From Nostoc linckia z4 (GTDB taxonomy: Bacteria > Cyanobacteriota > Cyanobacteriia > Cyanobacteriales > Nostocaceae): a DNA stretch of 64,000 nucleotides. Shown in pieces: positions 1 through 8,914 of this stretch. The stretch lies in NCBI RefSeq assembly GCF_002608075.1, contig NZ_LAHA01000006.1, positions 54,354 to 118,353 on the forward strand. Direction: 5' to 3'. The notes under the pieces were generated by a model. It was not told the origin of the DNA, ran no database searches, and saw only the letters and a list, made by a program, of their open reading frames with translations. Made by a program: the position numbers and the translations under genes. Position 1 is the stretch's first letter. Every line of letters starts with the position of its first letter.

Positions 1-110
1 GACATCACTTTCTCGTGGGGCGATCGCTTTCTATAATAGGCGATTATTGAGTAGACTACATAAATATGTAAGTCTATATAGTGGTTTTAGGATTTATCGG
101 AGATAAAAAA

Positions 111-383
111 ATGAATATATTTGGTATCGGTCTACCAGAAATGGCTGTAATTATGGTAGTAGCACTGTTAATCTTTGGCCCAAAGAAGTTACCAGAGATT
201 GGCCGCAGCGTCGGCAAAACAATTCGCAGCTTTCAAGAAGCTTCTAAGGAATTTCAAAGTGAGTTTCAAAAAGAAGCCGAACAATTAGAAGAAGCTGTAA
301 AAACTACCGCAGAATTGGAACCCAAGCAAATCGAGCCTGCTAAATCACAGCACGACGCTGCTAATTCTTCACAAGTTGGCTAG
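111..383 (+). CDS. tatA: Sec-independent translocase subunit TatA/TatE-type
   Basis: 90-aa single-span membrane protein of the twin-arginine translocation pore, which moves folded proteins across the thylakoid and plasma membranes. The N-terminal helix (about residues 4-21), the hinge motif FGPKKLPE (22-29) and the following amphipathic helix are typical of TatA/Hcf106. The rest (about 45-90) is a charged, Glu/Lys-rich tail. The start at 111 is chosen because a GGAGA ribosome-binding site lies about 8 bases upstream; an upstream in-frame GTG at 81 would put unrelated residues before the membrane helix. It lies about 200 bp upstream of pth, separated by repeats. TatA rather than TatB is inferred from the short tail. 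Confidence 0.92.
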   Translation: MNIFGIGLPEMAVIMVVALLIFGPKKLPEIGRSVGKTIRSFQEASKEFQSEFQKEAEQLEEAVKTTAELEPKQIEPAKSQHDAANSSQVG

Positions 384-580
384 AAAAAACATAACTATTT
401 TGGATTTTGTAGTTATTGGACATTGGACATTGGGCAAACAGGGCATTGGCCAAACAGGGCATTGGGAACAAGCAGTTCTTGGCAGAGGGGAAGATTTTCT
501 CCCCAGCTCCCCAGTCTCCTCATCTCCCCATGCCCCATGCCCTATGCCCCATGCCCCTAAAATTGATTGATTGTACCAAA
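384..580. repeat. Short tandem repeats between tatA and pth
   Basis: About 200 bp of low-complexity DNA built from GGGCATTGG and CCCATGCCC heptamer/octamer-like units plus CTCCCCA units. It is partly open in the same frame as pth and would add a meaningless N-terminus to that protein if an upstream start were used. This is the STRR type of repeat common in heterocystous cyanobacteria. Confidence 0.8.
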
Positions 581-1222
581 ATGACAGAAGCTGTTACGCA
601 ACCAGCTTTGGTGATTCCCCAGCTAATTGTCGGGTTGGGGAATCCAGAAAGCAAATATGACCAAACACGCCATAATATTGGCTTTGCTGCTGTGGAAGCT
701 CTCTGTAGTGCTTGGGGCATTACCTTAGCAGAAAATCGCAAGTTTCAAGGAGAGTACGGTGAGGGTATGGCACCAGGTGGAGGAAAAATTCGCTTGCTCA
801 AGCCCTTGACTTATATGAATCGTTCGGGACAAGCTATACAATCAGTGACGAGTTGGTATAAATTACCGCCTGAGTCGGTGTTGATAATTTATGACGATAT
901 GGATTTACCTTTGGGAAAGACTCGTTTGCGCTTGTCTGGTTCTGCTGGGGGACATAATGGAATGAAAAGTGCGATCGCACATCTGAACACTCAAAATTTT
1001 CCCCGTTTGCGAATCGGTATTGGTAAACCCAAAGATGCAGCTAATAAAGATGATTCGGATACTATCTCCCATGTACTAGGGCGATTTTCTGCTAGCGAAA
1101 ATCAACTGATGTCTCTCGTACTTCAGTTCGTGGTTGATTGTGTAGAACTAACCCTAAAACAGGGAGTAGAAAAAGCGATGAATGTTTGTAATAGTCGTAC
1201 TATTAGTAACTCTGAGTCTTGA
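581..1222 (+). CDS. pth: Peptidyl-tRNA hydrolase
   Basis: 213-aa enzyme that cleaves peptidyl-tRNA released from stalled ribosomes, recycling tRNA. The family landmarks are present: VGLGNPxxxYxxTRHN near residues 17-32 with the catalytic His at about 31 and Asn at about 21, then KPLTYMNRSG, DDMDLPLGK and GSAGGHNG(M)KS. The open frame extends upstream to 416, but those residues are translated repeat DNA, so ATG 581 is preferred. The protein then has about 13 extra residues before the fold. The length is slightly above that of E. coli Pth. Downstream there is only repeat DNA. Confidence 0.95.
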   Translation: MTEAVTQPALVIPQLIVGLGNPESKYDQTRHNIGFAAVEALCSAWGITLAENRKFQGEYGEGMAPGGGKIRLLKPLTYMNRSGQAIQSVTSWYKLPPESVLIIYDDMDLPLGKTRLRLSGSAGGHNGMKSAIAHLNTQNFPRLRIGIGKPKDAANKDDSDTISHVLGRFSASENQLMSLVLQFVVDCVELTLKQGVEKAMNVCNSRTISNSES

Positions 1223-1410
1223 TGACTGGTGACTGATGACTGATGACTGATGACTGGAAAATCAGGATTTATCTCCCTTGTCTTCCTTGTCTCCCTCATC
1301 TCCCGGTTGGTGAGCGTACTTCGACTCCGCTCAGTACAAGTTCGCGTAGCGTCTCGTAGAGAAGTCGAACCTCATCCCCCTCATCCCCTCCCATCTCCCA
1401 GGCTGCTTAT
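1220..1410. repeat. Tandem octamer and palindromic repeats after pth
   Basis: Immediately after the pth stop, GATGACTG-type units are repeated about five times (1220-1257). CTCCCTTGTCTC units follow, then a 60-70 bp GC-richer palindromic repeat (about 1308-1375, containing CTTCGACTCCGCTCAGTAC and its imperfect complement GTAGAGAAGTCGAAC) and more CATCCCC units. The remaining bases to 1612 show no convincing gene. A 64-codon frame at 1416-1610 has no family resemblance I can recognise. Confidence 0.75.
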
Positions 1411-1612
1411 TTTGGTTGATGGGCAGCAATTTTAGCTTGCTCCATCCAACCAATATAAAGCTCCTATACACTCTGTGTATAAGTAAACTGACTCATCGAC
1501 ACCGAAACAAATCGGTGAGGTACATCTTAATTTTTGTAAGAATAATGGCGATGGTGCCGTTGCCTGTTGTAGGTTATTACCTCAAGCAACGTCAGTACCA
1601 AAGCAAATAGGT

Positions 1613-1792
1613 TTATTTAAAACGTCTTTTGCGTCTAGCTGCCACTGCCTTACGTTTGCGTTTTTCCAACGGTGTTTCAAAGTGCCGATGATATTTTACG
1701 TCAGCCAATATGCCAGCTTTGGATACCTGGCGTTTAAATCGACGTAAAGCTGAATCTATTCCTTCGTTCTCTCCTAGAACAACCTGGGTCAT
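1613..1792 (-). CDS. rpsU: 30S ribosomal protein S21
   Basis: 59-aa basic protein of the small ribosomal subunit. The N-terminal block [20 protein letters not shown], the VSKAG motif and the Arg/Lys-rich C-terminus ([16 protein letters not shown]) are characteristic of bS21. The start at 1792 is preferred over one 33 bases upstream (1825) because bS21 proteins begin at this MTQ and GAGGACAAGG lies just upstream as a ribosome-binding site. It stands alone on the minus strand with the small membrane-protein gene behind it. Confidence 0.93.
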   Translation of the reverse strand: MTQVVLGENEGIDSALRRFKRQVSKAGILADVKYHRHFETPLEKRKRKAVAARRKRRFK

Positions 1793-1825
1793 TCTTGCCT
1801 TGTCCTCATAATCAATAGTTTCCAT

Positions 1826-2171
1826 TGTAATAGTAGCCTCAACCTTAGTAAAACCCCCTGAACAAAGCTATGATTAGGAGGCTGTTCTCCTGGTTGAGAA
1901 CTGAAATTAACATTTAGCTACAAGTTTAATCTAATTCAGGTGGTTGATTGTTGAGTGTTAACTATTGACTGTTGAGTGTTGACGGTTCACAGTTGACAGT
2001 AGCAATGGAATTTTTACTTGCAAGTCCCTGAGCATAACTTTTTTGTTTTAATTTAATCGTGAAGTTTGGGGACTAAAGCCTTGTTAATTTTGACTTCTGG
2101 ATTCTGGATTTTGATACTCAGTTGCCCTCAAAGAGAATACTCTCACTTCCAACTCCCAGCCTGAGTAGTAT
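1826..2171. other. Intergenic region with TTGACTGTTGA repeats
   Basis: About 350 bp upstream of rpsU. Around 1938-2000 it holds GTTGACTGTTGAGTGTTGACGG-type units, a repeat seen in many gaps of this window. Nothing else is recognised. The rpsU promoter should lie at its left edge. Confidence 0.5.
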
Positions 2172-2513
2172 TTAAAAGTGAATTCTGCCTTCATTAAATA
2201 ATTTATATCCCACTGCTAATGCAGTGAAAGCAACTAATAAATTCCATAAGCTAGTGGATCTAAAAATTACTCCACCACTCAAGAAAACTAGCACTACACC
2301 AACGCCTAACAATATCCATCCCAAATTGCTAGCTTCTCTGTGAAAAAACACTAGTGTAAAAGTACCAGCCATCATTGCTAAAACTGAGGCTGTAGCAGGT
2401 AAGCTCCGGGAAAAAGAATAGTAACCTGCCACAAATATGATGTTTTGAGTAAAAAAATATAATCCTGTAAAAAGTAATATTAAACCTATAAGTTTGATCC
2501 ACAGTCTGCCCAT
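2172..2513 (-). CDS. Small membrane protein of unknown function
   Basis: 113 residues with four apparent hydrophobic segments (about 6-30, 37-57, 64-84 and 89-106) joined by very short loops, so an integral membrane protein. I do not recognise the family with certainty. No catalytic motif is visible. The start ATG 2513 begins just before the first helix (MGRLWIKLIG). It is transcribed away from the SPFH gene and is separated from rpsU by repeats, so there is no operon context. Codon use and base composition resemble those of its neighbours. Confidence 0.7.
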   Translation of the reverse strand: MGRLWIKLIGLILLFTGLYFFTQNIIFVAGYYSFSRSLPATASVLAMMAGTFTLVFFHREASNLGWILLGVGVVLVFLSGGVIFRSTSLWNLLVAFTALAVGYKLFNEGRIHF

Positions 2514-2898
2514 AGTATTTGTATATGATTTTTATGTGGCTGAACCTAATTTTATTCGGACTCATACTGGAGTTTTGAAATTAGTAATAAAATTTACGTA
2601 AAATTATTTTAATTTTTGTTCACGTATATTTACTTAGATTGTTTCGGCTGTGTGGAGGTGCTGGTGTAAGTAAAGCTGATTACAGAAAGTACTTCTTGCC
2701 AGGGTGCGATCGAGGTGCTTTAATAGCGATCGCATTCCGCAAAAGTTTCATACATACAAGACACCAAGCAACTCGATATTAGATATTGCTGGTGATGTTC
2801 ATAAAATTACAGACTCAAAACATTTAACTCAAAGGTATGACAAGCTAGTAGCATATCCTTGACACTAAATTCTCCCAAACAGCTAAATAGGAGCATAT
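2514..2898. other. Divergent intergenic region
   Basis: 385 bp between two divergent genes, AT-rich with two GCGATCGC-like HIP1 sites around 2706-2735. It should carry both promoters. No recognised operator was seen. Confidence 0.4.
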
Positions 2899-3741
2899 AT
2901 GGAGCCAATCATTGCTATAGTCCTAGCCCTTATAGGTTATGCCTTAGGTTCTGCCAAACTGATTAATCAAGGTAGTGAAGCTTTAGTGGAACGCCTGGGA
3001 CGGTATCATCGCAAACTTAAACCAGGGCTAAACTTTATTGTTCCCTTGGTGGATCAAATTGTCATGGAAGATACCACGCGAGAGCAATATATCGACATCA
3101 AGCCCCAAAATGTAATTACCAAAGATAATATTTACGTAGAAGTAGATGCGATTGTATACTGGCGGATTATAGATATTGAGAAAAGCTTTTACGCTATTGA
3201 AGATCTCCAAGGAGCATTGGTGCAGCTGGCCACAACCACGTTGCGAGAAATCATTGCTCAAAACACCCTTGAGCAAACCAACGTCTCTAGAGCGGAGATG
3301 GATACAGCTATCTTAAATCAGTTGAATGAAATCACAGCAGATTGGGGAGTACAAATTCTGCGGTTAGATCTTCAAAGAATTACTTTACCTGAGAGTGTAC
3401 GTAAATCTAGGGAAGATGAGCAAGCTGCTGAAATCAAAAAACGGGCACTAATTACGGAAGCGGAAGGACAAAAAGAAGCCGCCATTCGCAAAGCAGAAGG
3501 AACTATGACTTCAGTAGAAATCATTGCTAAAGCCTTACGTTCTAATCCAGAAAGTAAGGAAATTCTGCGGTATCTGGTGGCTCAAGATTACGTCAAAGCC
3601 AGCCAACAACTAGGCGAGAGCAATAATGCCAAAATTGTCTTTGTCGATCCGGCTAACTCCACAGAGATGTTTCAGGAGTTAATTGCTGAGTCAGTGAATA
3701 ACGAAGATCGCCCCCAAAAATCAGAAAACGGAACTACTTAA
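2899..3741 (+). CDS. SPFH/stomatin-prohibitin family membrane protein
   Basis: 280-aa membrane-scaffold protein. An N-terminal hydrophobic anchor (residues 3-18) is followed by the SPFH/band-7 domain: VERLGRYHRKLKPGLNF at about 31-47, then the IDIKPQNVITKDN and VDAIVYWRI strands. A coiled-coil segment rich in Ala, Glu and Lys (EAEGQKEAAIRKAEG at about 195-210) precedes an acidic tail. These proteins form ring oligomers and membrane microdomains, often controlling membrane proteases. The usual NfeD/membrane-protease partner is not adjacent, so the specific role is unknown. An AGGAG site lies just upstream of ATG 2899. Confidence 0.9.
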   Translation: MEPIIAIVLALIGYALGSAKLINQGSEALVERLGRYHRKLKPGLNFIVPLVDQIVMEDTTREQYIDIKPQNVITKDNIYVEVDAIVYWRIIDIEKSFYAIEDLQGALVQLATTTLREIIAQNTLEQTNVSRAEMDTAILNQLNEITADWGVQILRLDLQRITLPESVRKSREDEQAAEIKKRALITEAEGQKEAAIRKAEGTMTSVEIIAKALRSNPESKEILRYLVAQDYVKASQQLGESNNAKIVFVDPANSTEMFQELIAESVNNEDRPQKSENGTT

Positions 3742-3880
3742 GGGAAGTGGGAGTTGCTGAGTGTTAATTGTTGACTGTTGACTGCCAACAGTGGAATATT
3801 TTTGATTTGGAATTTCCAAAGAGCAACTTGATTGGCGGTGTTTTCTTTTGCTATTCCCTACTCCCCACTCCCTGTATTTG

Positions 3881-4741
3881 TTAACAGTCACCTTGTGCGG
3901 TTCGTCGGAATATTGCATCAGCTACCAAAGAAACATCGCGCATTTGTTGGACATCGTGAACCCGGAGGATATCAGCTCCATTTGCGATCGCAGCACAACA
4001 AGCTGCTGCGGTTCCCCAAACTCGCGCTTTGGGATCTGGTTGATTGAGAATCTTACCAATAAAGCTTTTACGAGACGCTCCTATTAAAATAGGACAGTCT
4101 AATGCCCACAGCGATGGCAATCGCTGAAAAATTTCTAAATTTTGCTCATAATTCTTCGCAAAACCAATACCAGGATCGATAATCACTTTATTTGCATCGA
4201 TTCCCACAGCAGTTGCAGCCGCAATTTGCTTTTGCAAAAAACTCAAAATCTCTGCCATCAAATCCTGATAATCAGTCATCTGTTGCATGGTTTGTGGCGT
4301 TCCTCGGATGTGCATTAAGATAATCGGGACGCCTAAATCGGCTACTGTTGGCAACATTTCCGAATCAAAGCTACCCCCAGAAATATCATTAATCATATCT
4401 GCCCCAGCTTCTACAGAAGCCCTAGCCACAGCCCCACGGGTAGTATCCACAGAAATCGGTACTGAAATGGACGGTCTGACTACCTCTAATACAGATAGCA
4501 CGCGGTGGAGTTCTTCTTCGAGAGTTATTTGCTTTGCCCCTGGTCGAGTTGATTGACCACCCACATCGATGATGTCAGCACCAGCAGCCACCAATGCTTG
4601 CGCCTGGACTAAAGCCGCAGAGGTAGTGTTAAACTCGCCCCCATCGCTAAAGCTATCAGGGGTGACATTCAAAATGCCCATCAAATAAGTCCGCTGTCCC
4701 CACTCAAAACAGCGTTCTCGAATTATCAAATTACTTGGCAT
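3881..4741 (-). CDS. folP: Dihydropteroate synthase
   Basis: 286-aa enzyme of folate synthesis joining 6-hydroxymethyl-dihydropterin diphosphate to p-aminobenzoate. The signatures are clear: MGILNVTPDSFSDGGEF at about 21-37, then DIIDVGGQSTRPGA, PISVDT, INDISGG, LMHIRGTP, DPGIGFAKN and the C-terminal GASRKSFIG. The length is normal. It lies 132 bp downstream of tpiA on the same strand, an arrangement I associate with other cyanobacteria, and may be co-transcribed with it, although a strong hairpin lies between them. Confidence 0.96.
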   Translation of the reverse strand: MPSNLIIRERCFEWGQRTYLMGILNVTPDSFSDGGEFNTTSAALVQAQALVAAGADIIDVGGQSTRPGAKQITLEEELHRVLSVLEVVRPSISVPISVDTTRGAVARASVEAGADMINDISGGSFDSEMLPTVADLGVPIILMHIRGTPQTMQQMTDYQDLMAEILSFLQKQIAAATAVGIDANKVIIDPGIGFAKNYEQNLEIFQRLPSLWALDCPILIGASRKSFIGKILNQPDPKARVWGTAAACCAAIANGADILRVHDVQQMRDVSLVADAIFRRTAQGDC

Positions 4742-4836
4742 AAAAAATCAGAACTCAGAACTCACAAGTCAGAATTCAGAATATTTCACTTAATAAAGTT
4801 AAAAATCGCAGCGAAGGCTGGCTTTGATATTAGCCT

Positions 4837-4859
4837 TTCCCATGCAGATAGCATGGGAA
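4837..4859 (-). terminator. Hairpin between tpiA and folP
   Basis: Perfect 9-bp inverted repeat TTCCCATGC (4837-4845) and GCATGGGAA (4851-4859) with a 5-base loop, just past the tpiA stop. On the minus strand it is not followed by a T-run, so it may be a processing or stability hairpin rather than a rho-independent terminator. Confidence 0.45.
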
Positions 4860-4873
4860 GGATAAAAGGCACA

Positions 4874-5620
4874 TCAGACTGACTTATAGTTAACAATCCG
4901 AGCGAAACTCTCGGCTTCGAGACTTGCTCCTCCCACTAAAACGCCATCAATTTCTGGTTGAGCCATGATTTCATCAATATTATTTGGCTTGACTGAGCCG
5001 CCATATTGAATTGATACATTGGGATTGTTCAATTGGCTACGAATTAAGCCAATTATGCGATTAGCTTCTACAGCTTCACAAGTATCACCAGTGCCAATTG
5101 CCCAAATCGGTTCATAGGCTATCACCAAATTGTCCTGATCGATATCTACCAAGCCTTTGTCGAGTTGGAGACTAATCAGTGATTCGGTTTCTTTGTTATC
5201 TCGTTGTTCTTTGGTTTCGCCAACACAAAGAATCGGGGTTAAACCAAACCTTTGAGCTGTTCGCAGACGCAGATTAACAGTGGCGTCCGTTTCACCAAAG
5301 TATTGGCGTCGTTCGCTATGACCGACAATCACAAAGCGCACGCCAATTTCTATCAGCATCGGGGGAGAAATTTCACCAGTGTAGGCTCCATATTCTTCCC
5401 AATGGACATTTTGCGCCCCCAGTTGTACGCGACTACCATGTAAATTCCTAGACAAAACGCTGAGATTAGTGAAAGGAGGGCACAACAGTACTTCACGTTC
5501 TTCAGGCGTTTCCTGTAGGTGGGGCAGAAATCCTTGTAAAAACTCTTCGGACTCTGCCTGGGTTTTGTACATTTTCCAGTTACCGGCAATAACTATTTTT
5601 CGCACGGGTAATTTCGTCAA
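4874..5620 (-). CDS. tpiA: Triosephosphate isomerase
   Basis: 248-aa TIM-barrel enzyme interconverting dihydroxyacetone phosphate and glyceraldehyde 3-phosphate in glycolysis and the Calvin cycle. AGNWKMYKT (about 12-20) carries the active-site Asn and Lys, [11 protein letters not shown] the electrophilic His, [11 protein letters not shown] the catalytic Glu with loop 6, and YGGSVKPNN plus GVLVGGASL the phosphate-binding end. The length is normal. It is the first gene of a probable pair with folP. Confidence 0.97.
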   Translation of the reverse strand: MTKLPVRKIVIAGNWKMYKTQAESEEFLQGFLPHLQETPEEREVLLCPPFTNLSVLSRNLHGSRVQLGAQNVHWEEYGAYTGEISPPMLIEIGVRFVIVGHSERRQYFGETDATVNLRLRTAQRFGLTPILCVGETKEQRDNKETESLISLQLDKGLVDIDQDNLVIAYEPIWAIGTGDTCEAVEANRIIGLIRSQLNNPNVSIQYGGSVKPNNIDEIMAQPEIDGVLVGGASLEAESFARIVNYKSV

Positions 5621-5974
5621 GATCCTAACGCTACTAGATGCATTTTTCAGTCTAGAACTTTTTGGGATGCAATCAGCATTTTAAACAAAAGCTTGACTGC
5701 TTTTATTGCTACACGCTTTTTGACAAGCTTGACCGGCTTACCGAATGATTTTTCAGTATCTAAGAATTTGCCCAACTCTTTTAACAGTGGGTTTGTAGGA
5801 CGGTGGAGAGGTTTAGCTGTAATTATTAATACATTAATTAGCCATATATTGTCACCACCACTGAAACTTTACACAACTTTATAAAGTTAAGATGATTTAT
5901 CGTTATTATCACGTTAGTTTTTAAAAGTAGGTGGGTAGTATAAATTACCGAAAAACCTGATTTTCCATATAGCT
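5621..5974. other. Divergent intergenic region upstream of tpiA
   Basis: 354 bp between tpiA and the HupE-like gene, AT-rich. No RNA gene, repeat family or small gene could be supported. It should contain both promoters. Confidence 0.35.
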
Positions 5975-6649
5975 ATGTTCAAAACTAAATTATCAGAATT
6001 CCGTGTTAAACCGGAATTTTATACCTTGAAATTAGCCGATCGCCATATTGCAGCGATGGCAGCTCTGATTTTAATTAGCTTGCTAAGTTCCTTGACTGGA
6101 ACGCCTACTGTTCGAGCCATTTCTAACTATTGGGAAGGTTCCATCTGGGGAATAGCAGATCCAGTCATTAACTCAAAGTGCTTAGTTGGTATTATTACTA
6201 TTGGCTTACTGTCATCTATATTTGTTCGTGGCGCTTTGATAGTTGGATATTTTGTCTTAGCAGTAATTTTGGGGATTATAATTCATTTATTGCAGATAAA
6301 TTTACCAGGAATAGAAATAGCCATAGGTATTTCTACTATTTTCTTAGGTACAATGCTCATCAACGCAAATCAAGTAAACTTTATGTTACTTGCTTTGGTG
6401 AGTATTAGTGTTGGTTTCTTGCAGGGTTACATTCACGAACAATCTATTACTGTGTCAGGAATAATACCTGTAATTCCCTATATATTAGGTATTGCCTTAA
6501 CTCAGTTTGCAGTTACCATGAGCGTTAGAGAAATTGGTAGTGCGATGGGTATGGGGGAAATCAACCGAATTGTACCTTGGAAAATTAGTATTGCTGGCTT
6601 TTGTTTGTGTGCGATCGCAATGGTGTTTTTGAGCAATTCAATTATCTAA
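5975..6649 (+). CDS. HupE/UreJ-like membrane protein
   Basis: 224-aa protein with six or seven predicted membrane helices. The pattern resembles HupE/UreJ, small metal (nickel or cobalt) permeases. The segment DRHIAAM (about 22-28) aligns by eye with the family's GxDHxLAM, and FLQGYIHEQ (148-156) with FALFHGYAHGxE, followed by YILGIALTQFA like the family's last helices. The first motif is degenerate and some family His residues are absent, so transport activity is doubtful. No hydrogenase or urease genes are near. The function remains a family-level guess. Confidence 0.6.
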   Translation: MFKTKLSEFRVKPEFYTLKLADRHIAAMAALILISLLSSLTGTPTVRAISNYWEGSIWGIADPVINSKCLVGIITIGLLSSIFVRGALIVGYFVLAVILGIIIHLLQINLPGIEIAIGISTIFLGTMLINANQVNFMLLALVSISVGFLQGYIHEQSITVSGIIPVIPYILGIALTQFAVTMSVREIGSAMGMGEINRIVPWKISIAGFCLCAIAMVFLSNSII

Positions 6650-7358
6650 ATCAAGTCTTTTAGTTCAATACAATACAGTCATTGCTAGGGACGCATAGCT
6701 AACTGTGTGTCCTCATAGCCTGTTTGTAGTATTACTCAAACTTCATTGGCGAATACATATAGCGCTTTAAAGTCTCTTGGGGACTTTAAAGTAAAAAAAA
6801 TATTCTATAGAAGACTGTTGACTGTTAACTTTGAACTGTCAACGCTTTAACCGGAATTATTTATTTTTTGCAGTTCCCTGAGTATCTGGGTTTTAGGATC
6901 GGTTTATGTCTTAAACTATGCTTCAACCGCCATACATATTTGTCTTGGAAGTGCATAGCCTTTTGACTAAAGAAAATTTAGACTAATTGATTTTGCCAGC
7001 AATGGTTATCAGCATAAATAAAAGGAATAAAATTAATATTCTGAGCAACCTTATCTGATTCTATACTGAAAGATGAAAGGTAAATTGCAATTCTCTAAAC
7101 TGATAATTAGCACTGAGAACAACCTAATTTATCGCCTTTTAGCTATTGTTTGACGAAAAATTAAACAACAAATGTATAATTACTTCAACTTAATTGTATA
7201 AGTACTTAAACACAACATTAGATAGATGCATCAAACAACAAAATCACACATATTATCGAAATGATAATCTTAATCTCATGTTTGTACTGAAATTATTTAT
7301 TTCAATTGAAATTAGGAATTTGACTAATATGCTGTCTCAAAATTAAGGTGTTAAACAA
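6650..7358. other. Gene-poor region with a perfect hairpin
   Basis: 709 bp without a supported gene. It holds a perfect 10-bp inverted repeat, CTTTAAAGTC (6765-6774) and GACTTTAAAG (6782-6791), with a 7-base loop and an A-run to its right. TTGACTGTTAAC-type repeats lie at about 6812-6845 and AT-rich DNA follows. The hairpin lacks a T-run on either reading strand, so it was not called a terminator. Confidence 0.45.
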
Positions 7359-7658
7359 ATGATTGCAACAGGAATTGAAGTAAAAATAAATCGTTTGGAA
7401 TCTATTGTGGAACAAATTGGAGAAGCAGTACTTTCTACCACTGAGACAATCGAACGTCTCGCAGAAAGATTGGAGACTGTCAGCACACAACTTGAAGCAC
7501 AAGGACAGCAGGTGCAACAACAAGGCTATCAAATTGTTGCTTTATGCGACGCAGTACAAACTCTCGCCGAATCTCAGCAAAATTCGCTGCAAAAACTCAA
7601 CGAACTAACACATACTCTAGATAGATTTATGTATTTAATTCAAGGAGATGCTGGTTAA
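7359..7658 (+). CDS. Small coiled-coil protein
   Basis: 99 residues, almost entirely predicted amphipathic helix with heptad-like spacing of Ile, Leu and Val and a Gln-rich middle (LEAQGQQVQQQGYQ). No membrane segment or enzymatic motif is present. It probably oligomerises through a coiled coil. ATG 7359 is preceded by AAGGTG. It converges with surE, which is encoded on the other strand. I do not recognise a named family. Confidence 0.65.
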   Translation: MIATGIEVKINRLESIVEQIGEAVLSTTETIERLAERLETVSTQLEAQGQQVQQQGYQIVALCDAVQTLAESQQNSLQKLNELTHTLDRFMYLIQGDAG

Positions 7659-7691
7659 CAATATAAAAGTAAAAAGAAGTTCGGATATATA

Positions 7692-8372
7692 TCAAACTCT
7701 CAATTGAGTGACGGCGATATTGCCAGAAAAACATACATCGACATCACTACCAGGAGTGCGATCGCGTTTGCCATACTCTCCTACATAATAAAAATCATTA
7801 CCCTCAATGCGATAATTGACGGGCAAAGGTTTGATACAGGGTTGGCAAAACACCATCTTAGGATCTGGTTCTCCCGGTTGTAAATGTGGCAAATTGACAT
7901 TCCAAAAACATCCAGGTTCCAGGGGACGGTTGAGTAAATCTGCTAACACTTGAGTTGTGAATTTAGCAGCCAAATCCCAATCGAAGTTTTGCTTTGCTTT
8001 GCGATAATGAGAAATGGCAATTCCCGGAATACCGTGCATTGCAGCTTCTCGCACAGCAGCAACCGTACCGGATATGTAGACATCGACTCCTAGATTACCA
8101 CCAGCGTTAATACCTGAAAGTACAAATTTGACATCTGGCGTAATTTGTGTTATAGCAATCCTCACACAATCAGCAGGAGTGCCAGCGATGGCATACTCAG
8201 TTTCAGAACGTCGTTGCAGGTTGATGGCACTAGTCGTAGTGACTTGATGTCCACAGCCAGACAGATGATTTACAGGAGCCGCAATAATAGCATTTTTGCC
8301 GTTGACAGCTTTTACCAAGGCTCGGATACCAGGAGCGTCAATACCATCATCATTAGTGAGAATTATAGTCAT
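7692..8372 (-). CDS. surE: 5'/3'-nucleotidase SurE
   Basis: 226-aa metal-dependent survival-protein nucleotidase that dephosphorylates nucleoside 5'- and 3'-monophosphates. The N-terminal metal site ILTNDDGIDAPG (4-15) with the Asp-Asp pair, the NHLSGCG loop, the GTPADCV motif and SGINAGGNLGVDVYISGTVAAAREA-like active-site region (with V for one A) are all present. The start is placed at ATG 8372 because every SurE begins within a few residues of the TNDDG motif; the open frame upstream is translated repeat DNA. It stands alone. Confidence 0.95.
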   Translation of the reverse strand: MTIILTNDDGIDAPGIRALVKAVNGKNAIIAAPVNHLSGCGHQVTTTSAINLQRRSETEYAIAGTPADCVRIAITQITPDVKFVLSGINAGGNLGVDVYISGTVAAVREAAMHGIPGIAISHYRKAKQNFDWDLAAKFTTQVLADLLNRPLEPGCFWNVNLPHLQPGEPDPKMVFCQPCIKPLPVNYRIEGNDFYYVGEYGKRDRTPGSDVDVCFSGNIAVTQLRV

Positions 8373-8402
8373 ATATTTATTTAAGTAGCTTGGCGTAAAT
8401 AT

Positions 8403-8558
8403 TAGACTTCTAAGAGAAGTAGGGAAAAGGGGAAGGGCCCCCTCTGGGGAAAAGGGGCAGGGGAAAGGGGGAAAGGTTTGGTATTTTCGCTTTTCCCCAA
8501 TAAAGATGTATCCCTTTGACCACAAGAGTGCAAAAAGCAATTGATTGCAAGAGGTCTA
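8403..8558 (+). repeat. Dispersed TIR repeat, family C copy 1
   Basis: About 156 bp beginning TAGACTTC and ending GAGGTCTA, with a purine-rich then pyrimidine-rich middle and the shared block CCCTTTGACCACAAGAGTGC near its right end. The same ends and blocks recur at 10579, 27137, 29211 (reverse) and 63827. It encodes no protein, so a MITE-like or small-RNA-like dispersed repeat. Confidence 0.7.
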
Positions 8559-8914
8559 TTTATCGTTGGCATCGGGCAAGACGTAGAAGGCTTTAGTTGT
8601 GGATACTAAAAAAATCTTGCTGATTCTACCAAAAATATTCAGAATACGATACAATTTCTAGATGGTTTGCAAATTCCGCCCTCAGCATTTGGGTTAACTC
8701 CCACAAGGGCGGTGTTTCTTGCAAGTAGCGAGTGTGTTAGGTCAAAGTTAATACTGATAGCCCACTCATAGAAAATTTGTACAATAAAAAATCCTGTAAA
8801 ATATATATCTGCCAGTAGTAGCAGAAACATTCTATTGCAGAATACTCAGAACTAGATGATTTTTACAGCGGTTCTATAGTATTTTTGGTGCAAGCCCGTC
8901 TTAGAGTTAATACG
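8559..8914. other. Intergenic region between surE and the psb32-like gene
   Basis: About 356 bp. It contains a 7-bp inverted repeat, CCGCCCT (8676-8682) and AGGGCGG (8706-8712), with a 23-base loop; otherwise nothing recognised. The psb32-like promoter is expected here. Confidence 0.4.

Noticed and set aside
1416..1610. 64-codon open frame between the pth repeats and rpsU
   Set aside because: No ribosome-binding site fitting the first codon and no recognisable protein family; composition is not clearly gene-like.
6765..6791. Perfect 10-bp inverted repeat as terminator
   Set aside because: No T-run on the transcribed strand of either neighbour; only a stem is seen.
8676..8712. 7-bp GC-rich inverted repeat as regulatory RNA
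   Set aside because: Short stem with a 23-base loop and no conserved motif; too weak to call.
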